Assembly: GCF_030285785.1 (NCBI RefSeq)
Contig: NZ_CP127247.1
Location: 2,689,501 to 2,753,500 of the forward strand
Direction of reading: 5' to 3'
Length of the DNA stretch: 64,000 bases
Origin: Parasedimentitalea psychrophila
GTDB taxonomy: Bacteria; Pseudomonadota; Alphaproteobacteria; Rhodobacterales; Rhodobacteraceae
Part shown: piece after piece, positions 57,341 to 64,000 of the stretch
How positions within the stretch are numbered: the first letter of the stretch is position 1
How the letters are laid out: every line of letters begins with the position of its first letter
Program-made: the position numbers and the translations under genes
Notes under the pieces: model-generated
The model's database searches: none
Seen by the model: only the letters and a program-made list of their open reading frames with translations
Told to the model about the DNA's origin: nothing

Positions 57341-57914
57341 TCGTGGTCGTCTCAATGGATACACAAGCGGTGATCGACCTAGGCGCGGCATCTGCGGGGC
57401 ATGTGCAGACCCAGATTTTTGCCGCCCGCGTGCTCAAGGGCACGGTGCCAATCCCGAAAAATCACCAAGACGACAGTTTTTAGCCGGCCTCAGGCGGCTG
57501 ACAAAAAGCCGATGGTCCAAAGGGCCGGGGCAATCGGTAGTTCAAATTTGTAGGCAAGGGGAAGACCCGTGACCATGATCGAGCAAAAGGTCCAAGGCAT
57601 CGCCAATATCTCAACTCTCGGTGGTGCGGCCATTGCGCATATTGAAGCGGACACCAAATTGGCCATCGAAACGGCCTGAGCGGGCGACAATGCTTATCGA
57701 GCTGGATTATGGCTTGGGGTCCAAGGATCACATGGTCTATGTTCATTCCCTCAAAGCCTTGTACCGCAAAGGTGATGACCTGGCTGGGTTCTTCGATCTT
57801 CACGGAAGGAATTGAAAGCCGCGCGGATGCGCGATTATCGAAGCCAGAAATCCAATTAGGGAGCCATAGTAGGCGAGGGCGGATCAAGAGTTTGTGCCGT
57901 AGCGCCAGGCCAAT
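57341..57914. other. Decayed right end of the prophage
   Basis: About 570 bases without an intact gene. Short phage-like stretches remain on the plus strand (VVVSMDTQAVIDLGAASAGH near 57350; MIEQKVQGIANISTLGGAAI and AHIEADTKLAIETA near 57575-57680), separated by stops. No attachment site could be matched to the tRNA-Leu end by eye. Confidence 0.4.
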
Positions 57915-58319
57915 CTAGTTCAAGATGTCGGCGACCGCCCCGATCAGATTCAGAACCTTGTGGGTGTCGCGGCTGACCTCATAAATGTAATTGCCAGCAC
58001 GGAGGTAGTAGCCGTCCGACCTCAATCCCCACCGGCCAGGCGTGTCGACAAGGATGTACTCGTTCAGAATCCGGTCGCCTGTGTTGTAGCGCTTTCTGAC
58101 TTGCCCGGGAGGGATGCAGCGCGGCGATTTCTTGGCCAGTCCGGGTGGACAGTTCCTAACCGGAGATCCGTAGCGGGTTTCCGGCAGGTGCGCAGGGGCT
58201 TGCCGGGTGACTTTGAATTTGTGTTTTCCCTTGGAGTTGCCACTGTCTGCCCAGGCGGCTCCGGACAGCAAAGTAGCACAAAATGCGGCGAAGGCCGCAG
58301 TGTAGACCAACATCTTCAT
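57915..58319 (-). CDS. RcnB-like secreted protein
   Basis: 134 residues from the ATG at 58319, preceded by AGAGGT; an ATG 7 codons earlier is less likely. Signal peptide about 1-24 (MLVYTAAFAAFCATLLSGAAWA). The mature protein has the RcnB/DUF signature CPPGLAKKSPRCIPPGQVRK and an end like ...LRAGNYIYEVSRDTHKVLNLI. E. coli RcnB is a periplasmic protein affecting nickel/cobalt homeostasis; many alphaproteobacterial relatives have no known role. First chromosomal gene right of the prophage ruins. Confidence 0.75.
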   Translation of the reverse strand: MKMLVYTAAFAAFCATLLSGAAWADSGNSKGKHKFKVTRQAPAHLPETRYGSPVRNCPPGLAKKSPRCIPPGQVRKRYNTGDRILNEYILVDTPGRWGLRSDGYYLRAGNYIYEVSRDTHKVLNLIGAVADILN

Positions 58320-58585
58320 CGAGATTACCTCTTTGCGCATAGGACCAGAAGATAGGCCGCGGGGATGTGTAAGTCATTTAGCATGCCTGTGCAGGAGGCC
58401 AAGCTGTGCAGAGGAACGTAAGCAGGAAACAGCCAAGGTGCTGCAGGGCATCACCTGTTGGTGGAGATACCTGAACCTCAGCCCTGGATCATGAACTTGT
58501 GGCCCAAAGGAGTTGTTGACGACATCCAACAAAGGAGTCCTGCAGGGACTGTCGATGCGTACTGCCGATGTCAGGAATGCCATCT
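58320..58585. other. Intergenic stretch without recognised gene
   Basis: About 270 bases (310 up to the autotransporter stop) upstream of the RcnB-like gene; promoter region for it. Nothing else recognised. Confidence 0.4.
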
Positions 58586-58618
58586 GCGGCGCGCCTATGG
58601 AAACCAAAGGCGCGCCGC
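58586..58618 (-). terminator. GC-rich hairpin after the autotransporter gene
   Basis: GCGGCGCGCC and GGCGCGCCGC form a perfect 10-bp stem around a 13-base loop, ten bases beyond the autotransporter stop. No U-tract, so a weak or Rho-assisted terminator. Confidence 0.5.
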
Positions 58619-58627
58619 GGGGGCCGT

Positions 58628-60101
58628 TTAGAAGCGCAGCGCGTAGCTGATGCTGGCGATGCCGGTGGGGGCTTTCCGGTAGGCGGACTGGGCCAGTTCG
58701 GCGTCCAGGGCAATTTCGGCGCCATTGGTCAGGAAATAGCTGACCCCGGCCGTGGCAAAGGCCCGGGTTTGGTTCAGCACGGTTGGTGCGGCGACGCTGA
58801 AGCTGGCCAGACCGGGGATCAAGCTGGTGCCGGTCACCGAATCTTCACTGCGGTTCAGGTCGTGTGCGGCACCGATGCCAAAGCGCAGGCTGGTGTTGGC
58901 TGAAGCCCGCAGCTCACCGTTGAACCCCAAAGTGGCGGTGGTCACCTCTGATGTATAGGCGTCAAAGCTGGCCGGGAAGCTGACGCTGCCACTCTCGGTA
59001 TAGGCGCTGCGGGTGGTTCTGGCGTTCTCGACCCGCAGGTAGGGGGTGAGCAGCGCAAAGCCCTGATCAAAGCCATAGCCGATTTCGCCGCGCGCTGCGG
59101 TGGTGGTAAGGCTGGCGTTGCCGCTGCCGGACTCGGTGTCGGCCAGGGCGCTGGAGCGGCTGATGTCGGCATCGCCGCCAGAGCGCGCCACGGCCAGACG
59201 CCAGGTCAGGCCGGTGTTGCCGGCACTGTTTGACCGCAGGCTGAAACCGATGGCGGTTTGGTCGCCGCTCAGGTCAAGCCCGTCGAGCCCGCGCAGCTCT
59301 CCCAGGCCGGAGACAAAGCCGTTAAGGGTGAGGCTGTCGCTGAGCCCCAGAGCAGCGGTGATGCCGCCGAAGTGCTGCTGGCCGGTGCCGGAAACATCCG
59401 CCAATCCAGCCTCAAGCCTCAAGCCTCAGCGCCATTGGCAGGGTTGCGGGGCCATCCGCCGTGGTCGCGGCCGGGCGGTTCACTGTCAGCTCGCGGTTGA
59501 GGCTAAAATTCATCACCGCGTTGCGCATGCCAACCGCTGCCGCCTGATCTGCCGCACTTTGACCAATCGCTATCTGGGAATTGAGCAGATCCAGCATTGT
59601 GCTGTGGTAGGTGAAGGCACGGTCGTCGCCGAATGAATCGGCGTAGCCGACGGTCACATACCCGTCAGCACTGACGCCGAATGCCCTTGATACGGTGCCG
59701 CCAGTCAAAGTGCCGAGGCTGACCATGCCGCTGCCCGCGTCCCAGCGAAATGCATTCAAGCCGACGCCTGAATGGCTTTGAGCCACGATCACAGAGCCAT
59801 CGGCGCTGACGCCGGCGGCTATCGAATAACTGCCGCCGGTCGAGGTGCCAAGGTCGACCATACCATTGGCCGCATCCCAGCGAAACGCACGGGTGCCGAC
59901 GGATGATCCGCTTTGACCCACGACCACAGCGCCATCGGCGCTGACGCCGTGGGCTTTCGAGGAGAAGCCGCTGCCCAAGGCGCCGAGGTCGGTCATCATC
60001 TCCTGAGCGTTGGCGGCGCTGGCAACGCCGATGGCGGTGGTGGTCAGCAGAAAAATACCAGAGAAAGAATTGCGTTTGGGGAAAATTGATTGATCGTGCA
60101 T
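58628..60101 (-). pseudogene. HAF-repeat autotransporter, frameshifted by a 7-bp duplication
   Basis: From ATG 60101: signal peptide (about 1-33, ending ANAQ), then three HAF repeats of the type GVSADGAVVVGQS...AFRWDAANGMVDLG (about 40-165), a linker, and MALRLEA then TGA (59412-59414). The next frame continues without loss: AGLADVSGTGQQHFGGITAALG and a 12-strand beta-barrel ending YALRF, the terminal Phe of outer-membrane autotransporters. The break is a perfect tandem 7-mer (59413-59426); with one copy the whole reads as 488 residues. Normal role: surface display of the repeat domain through its own barrel. In this state only a secreted stub would be made. Confidence 0.8.
59413..59426. repeat. 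7-bp tandem duplication in the autotransporter gene
   Basis: CAAGCCT twice (plus strand), next to a degenerate third copy CCAGCCT at 59406-59412. Loss of one copy restores the reading frame. Confidence 0.85.
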
Positions 60102-60286
60102 TTATGTCTCCATTTCTACGGTGACATGCGCGCATAGATGCTAAGGGTGAGTTACTTAAGTGATTGTTTTTGATTTTAAATTCAAGGGTGTAGCCGGGTT
60201 TGGGTGCAGCGTGGGGATGTGCGGATAACGCGCCGGAGGGCAGGCCCTCAATCGTTCCACATTGCGGTCCGCCAGACTGCCCTGTC

Positions 60287-60481
60287 GGCTTGTTTCAGCC
60301 GCGAAGCACCGTTGCGGCCCTGCGCACGAAGGGCATCAATACCGGGGCCGCCGATCCGTGCAGCAATTTATTGGATGCACAAGCCCGTAAGCTGCCCGTT
60401 CTGCTGCGCGCTGTGCCGCATTATTTTAATACCGACAGCGAGATCACGCAATTAGCGGCCGCAATCAAAGTATTGAAATGA
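60287..60481 (+). pseudogene. Class V aminotransferase, C-terminal remnant
   Basis: About 64 codons reading STVAALRTKGINTGAADPCS, NLLDAQARKLPVLLRAVPHY and FNTDSEITQLAAAIKVLK, then TGA. This is the end of a cysteine-desulfurase-like class V aminotransferase (the RA..HYFNT..EI...AAI line). The rest of the gene is missing; the 5' side runs into unrelated sequence. About 130 bases upstream of aapJ. Confidence 0.6.
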
Positions 60482-60608
60482 ATGCAGTTCCGACCAAATG
60501 CGTGATTTTTATGAATTCTTTGCTGGGTGATTAAGATTCTACTAGCTTGAAATTGATATAAGAGTTGAAAATGCCCGTTTATCTAAAAATTTAAAGAGAG
60601 GGCATTAT

Positions 60609-61649
60609 GTGAATTTTTGTAATAAATTTACATCTATTACAACCCTGGCCTTTGTTGCGACCACTGGCGCGACAATGGTCGCCGCTGAAACCACGCTGGA
60701 AATTGTCAAAGAACGTGGCCATGTGCGCTGCCAGGTTGGGCCGCCATCGCCCGGCTATTACAACCTTGATTCCGATGGCAATTGGTACGGTCTTGATGTT
60801 GCGGTTTGTCAGGCCGTCGCCTCGGCAGTCTTTGGCAGCAAAGCTGCGCTCGAAATTCAGTCGGTCAGCTCTCAGGCGCGCTTTACCGCGCTGGCCAACG
60901 GTGAAAGCGATCTGCTGTCGCGTACCGCTACCTGGACCATGACCTGTGACACTCAGCTGGGCATCGACTTTCTGTCCCCCAACTTTTACGACGGTCAGGG
61001 CTTTACCGTGCGTGCCGACAGCGGCATCACCAGCGCCATGGAACTGGGCGGCGCCAAGGTCTGTGTGACCACCGGCACCACCACCGAGCTGAACCTGACC
61101 GACTTTAGCCGCTCGAACGATCTGGGCATCAGCAACGTCACGTTTGAAGACTACAACGTGCGCGATGACACCTATCTGAACGGTGGCTGTGATGCGGTGA
61201 CCGGCGACAAATCGTCGATGGCGGGCAACATTGCTTCGTTCCCGGTGCCTGGCGATCACATGATCCTGCCTGAGACCCTGCCCAAAGAGCCGCTGGCCGC
61301 TGCTGTGCGTCATGGCGACAGCCAATGGCGTGACGTGGTTCAGTAGAGCATCTTTGCTCTGGTCAACGCCGAAGAGCTGGGCATCACCAAGGCCAATGTT
61401 GATGACATGCGTTCAAGCTCGAAAGATCCAAACGTGCTGCGCATGTTGGGGGCTGAGGGCAACCTGCACGACGGTCTGGGTCTGGACAAAGACTGGGCCT
61501 ACAACATCATCAAGAACGTCGGCAACTACGGCGAAATCTATGAAGCCTATATGGGCGGTGGCGAACAGGGTATCGGCATCGAACGGGCCGGTTCTTTGAA
61601 TGCACTGTGGACCGATGGCGGCCTGATGTATTCGCCTCCTATGCGTTAA
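60609..61649 (+). pseudogene. aapJ: General L-amino acid ABC transporter, binding protein AapJ, with in-frame TAG
   Basis: 346 codons. Signal peptide (about 1-26, ATMVAA-ETT), then RGHVRCQVGPPSPGYYNLDS, GLDVAVCQAVASAVFG and TTGTTTELNL, all standard AapJ/BztA segments. A TAG at 61344-61346 interrupts WRDVVQ-x-SIFALVNAEEL where relatives have Trp; the same frame then continues to the natural end (ERAGSLNALWTDGGLMYSPP). A single G-to-A change explains it. AapJ captures amino acids in the periplasm for AapQMP. Followed by aapQ and aapM. Without suppression the product lacks the last 100 residues. Confidence 0.88.
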
Positions 61650-61734
61650 ACCAATTGGGTGCCGGGCTGAATTGGCCCGGCACCATCGTTTTAAGCTGGC
61701 GCTAAAGTTCAGCGAAAACAACAACAGCGGGGTG

Positions 61735-62965
61735 ATGGATGTGACGGACGAGACTCGAGGAGTGCGCGTGCGACCAAAGGAGGAATTCAATTTCTTCCAG
61801 GATAAGCGGGTGCGATCTGGGTTCTACCAGATCCTGACGGCCGCAATTGTTGGCTGGCTGGCTGGCTGGCTGGCTGGCTTGGTATCTGGTTTCGAACACC
61901 GCCCATAACCTTGAAGTGCGGGGGATGAACACCGGCTTTGGCTTCATCGATTCCTCGGCTGGGTTTGATACTGATTTCAAACTGATCGACTATACGCCGG
62001 GCATTGGCACCTATGGTCAGATTTTCCTGATCGGTATTCTGAACACCTTGCTGGTGTCGTTTATGGCGATCATTTTCAGCACTGTTCTTGGATTTTTTGT
62101 CGGCGTTATGCGCCTGTCACACAACTGGCTGGTGGCCAAAGTCGCACTGGCCTATGTCGAGATATTCCGTAATGTTCCGCTGCTGATCCAGATTGTCTTT
62201 TGGTATATTGGCGTGTTTAGCCTGCTGCCCGTGGTCAAGAAATCGCTGGATCTCTTGTTTGGCACCGGCAACCTGATCCTGAACAATCGCGGGTTTTATC
62301 TGTCAACGCCGATCCCGGGAGATCTGTTCTGGATGACCTCGGTGACCTTTGTTGGCGCTGTCATTGGTGCCGTTCTTTACCGCCGCCGTGCCCGGAAAAT
62401 TCAGGACTCCACTGGCCAACAGACCAAAACACTGCTGCCGTCACTGGCGGCAATTATCGGCCTGCCACTGGTGGTCTATTATCTGACCGGACAGCCCTTG
62501 GCTTGGGATGTTCCGATGCTGAAGGGGTTCAATTTTGTCGGAGATACCTCGGTGCCGCCGTCGTTCCTGGCCTTGCTGGTTGCCCTTAGCATCTATCATG
62601 CCGCCCATATCGCCGAGTCGGTGCGCGCCGGGATTTTATCCGTCAACCGGGGTCAGCAGGATGCCGGGATGGGTATTGGTCTGAAACCGGGCAAGGTGAT
62701 GCGTTTGGTAATCATTCCGCAGGCGATGCCCGCGATTGTGCCGCCGCTCATTTCAAACTGGATGAACACGGTGAAAAACTCGTCTTTGGCGATTGCTATC
62801 GGCTATCCGGATGTGGTGTCGCTGTTTATGCAAACCGCGCTGAACCAGGCCGGCTATGCGGTTGAAATGGTCGGCATGACGATGGCGTTCTATATGTTGG
62901 TCAGCCTGACAATTTCGTTTTTCCTGAACATCTATAATAAACGTGTCCAGTTGGTGGAGCGCTAA
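61735..62965 (+). pseudogene. aapQ: Amino-acid ABC transporter permease AapQ, out of frame by a (GGCT)7 tract
   Basis: From ATG 61735 the protein reads MDVTDETRGVRVRPKEEFNF, FYQILTAAIVGWLAGWLAG and then leaves frame, ending after 57 codons. The next frame carries the rest without a break: AWYLVSNTAHNLEVRGMNTG to LNIYNKRVQLVER, including the EAA-type loop near MRLVIIPQAMPAIVPPLISN. The shift lies in seven GGCT units (61852-61879). With six units the whole gene is one frame of 408 residues, the normal AapQ length. Inner-membrane subunit of the broad-specificity amino-acid importer. Possibly phase-variable and OFF here. Confidence 0.88.
61852..61879 (+). repeat. Tetranucleotide tract (GGCT)7 in aapQ
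   Basis: Seven perfect GGCT units between TTGTT and TGGTATCTGG. It encodes the WLAG repeats of the first membrane segment. Losing one unit (4 bases) puts the downstream 370 codons back in frame. Confidence 0.95.
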
Positions 62966-62967
62966 TC

Positions 62968-64000
62968 ATGGCCATTGTAAACACACAAAGATCTCCCGAC
63001 CGTCCGGCGCCGATTTCAGAAACATCGGTGGTCGGTTGGCTGCAGCGCAATCTGTTCAGTTCGGTGTTCAATACGCTGCTGACCATTTTCATGCTGTTCA
63101 TCATTTATCTGGCCGTCAAAGGCATTCTGGTCTGGGGTCTGTTTGACGCCACCTTTATCGCCGAGAACCGGCGCGAATGTTATGACAAAAGCCTGACAGG
63201 GGCCTGTTGGGCGGGTGTTATCGACTGGCTGGATAACATCTTTTACGGCCGTTATCCGCGCGACCAAATCTGGCGGATAAATGCTGGTGGCCTGCTCCTG
63301 GTGCTGTGGATGCTGCCGATGTGGCTGCCGCGTGTCCGGGGCAAAGTGCTGGTCGGGGCCACGGTGGTGGTGTTCTATCCGTTCCTGGCTGGCTATATGT
63401 TCTCTGGTGGCGAAATGGGCATGCTTACGCAGATCATGGCCAGCGGCGCGATAGTGTCTTTTGCTCTCATCATGGCAAATATGCTGGTTGGGCTGTGCAA
63501 GGACATGGGGCTGAACAGCTTTGTTCTTGAGGTTTTCGGCAAATCCAAAGCGGCGGACAAAACCCAGCGTAATCTGCTGTTGGCACTGGTGGCGGCGCTG
63601 TTTGTGCCGGCCTATCTCTGGCTGTCAACCTGGGCACTTGAAGTGATCTCCTGGACCAAATGGGGCGGCTTGTTCCTGACCCTGGTGATTTCCGGTATCG
63701 GCATCGCTTCGTCGCTTCCGGGTGGGATATTGCTGGCACTGGGGCGGCGCAGTGAACTGCCGGTGGTGCGGGTGCTGTCCACCGGCTTTATCGAAGTGTT
63801 CCGGTCGGTGCCGCTGATCACCGTGTTGTTCATGGCCACCACCATGTTCCCGTTGTTCATGCCCGAAGGCTTTGTTCTGAACAAGCTGACGCAGGTGATC
63901 ATCGCGGTGATCCTGTTCAACGCCTGTTACATGGCTGAAATCGTACGGGCCGGCCTGCAAGCCATCCCCAAGGGACAGTTTGAGGGCGCGCATACCATCG
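62968..64000 (+). CDS. aapM: Amino-acid ABC transporter permease AapM (cut by window edge)
   Basis: From ATG 62968, two bases after the aapQ stop, the frame is open to the right edge (344 codons). Typical AapM features: N-terminal membrane segment with LFSSVFNTLLTIFMLFIIYL, the extra loop with ECYDKSLTGACWAGV, and the permease core GIASSLPGGILLALGRRSEL, EVFRSVPLITVLFMATTMFP and YMAEIVRAGLQAIPKGQFEG (the coupling-loop start). Partner of AapQ; aapP (ATPase) is expected just beyond the edge. Confidence 0.92.
   Translation, partial: MAIVNTQRSPDRPAPISETSVVGWLQRNLFSSVFNTLLTIFMLFIIYLAVKGILVWGLFDATFIAENRRECYDKSLTGACWAGVIDWLDNIFYGRYPRDQIWRINAGGLLLVLWMLPMWLPRVRGKVLVGATVVVFYPFLAGYMFSGGEMGMLTQIMASGAIVSFALIMANMLVGLCKDMGLNSFVLEVFGKSKAADKTQRNLLLALVAALFVPAYLWLSTWALEVISWTKWGGLFLTLVISGIGIASSLPGGILLALGRRSELPVVRVLSTGFIEVFRSVPLITVLFMATTMFPLFMPEGFVLNKLTQVIIAVILFNACYMAEIVRAGLQAIPKGQFEGAHTI

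Noticed and set aside
60609-61649. Stop-codon reassignment or readthrough to explain TAG/TGA in several genes
   Set aside because: Core genes in the window use TAG and TGA as normal stops, and most interrupted genes are plainly decaying; simple mutation is enough.

Overview
The window looks like chromosomal DNA of a marine alphaproteobacterium of the Roseobacter group (Rhodobacteraceae). Evidence is the GC-rich codon use, the order yajC-secD-secF followed by a ccmABCDG cluster, an 895-residue aconitase, a DddP-type DMSP lyase, a Hint-domain protein, an orphan fliG and an aap general amino-acid ABC transporter operon. Species cannot be fixed from the sequence alone.

Layout. 1-9.2 kb is core: serS (cut by the left edge), a membrane pentapeptide-repeat protein, the Sec accessory genes, a TauE-like permease and cytochrome c maturation genes. 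9.3-12.7 kb is a small accessory patch: a polysaccharide deacetylase-like gene, an SDR gene, two copies (one truncated) of a DOPA-dioxygenase-like gene, the 3' stump of a type I restriction hsdR and a gutted IS3 element; a single-HKD PLD-like protein follows. 13.9-35.8 kb is again ordinary chromosome: acnA, lpxL-like, fliG, purB, an alpha/beta hydrolase-OsmC fusion, dddP, an mltB-like gene, an Hsp70-like gene, a TPR-sulfotransferase, glnBA and nnrDE.

A tRNA-Leu at 36.0 kb marks the left side of a long accessory region (36-58 kb). It holds two excision/plasmid-like small genes, a broken siderophore-binding-protein gene, and then an 8-kb locus lying between two same-orientation, defective IS6-family copies (38.2 and 48.4 kb). 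The locus encodes a SAM-adenylate cyclase-AAA-TPR protein, an encapsulin (Linocin_M18/HK97-fold shell protein), a DUF3237 fusion protein, a phytoene-desaturase-like FAD oxidoreductase whose last residues resemble an encapsulin targeting peptide, and a polyprenyl diphosphate synthase. The last four are packed as one operon. I regard this as a candidate undescribed nanocompartment for isoprenoid chemistry, and the strongest finding of the window.

49.2-57.9 kb is a heavily decayed HK97-type prophage (primase/DUF3987, integrase, portal, S49 protease, connector, tail genes) loaded with IS110 and IS3 remnants. Its genes, and the IS elements here and at 12 and 48 kb, are interrupted by a family of 35-41-bp palindromic elements with a conserved head (TGCCCGGCAG) and tail (CCGAGAGGGG). 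One of them can be compared directly with an empty site in the other IS6 copy.

57.9-64 kb returns to chromosomal genes, but several are switched off in this sequence: an HAF-repeat autotransporter frameshifted by a 7-bp tandem duplication, aapJ with an in-frame amber codon, and aapQ put out of frame by a (GGCT)7 tract in which loss of one unit would restore the reading frame.
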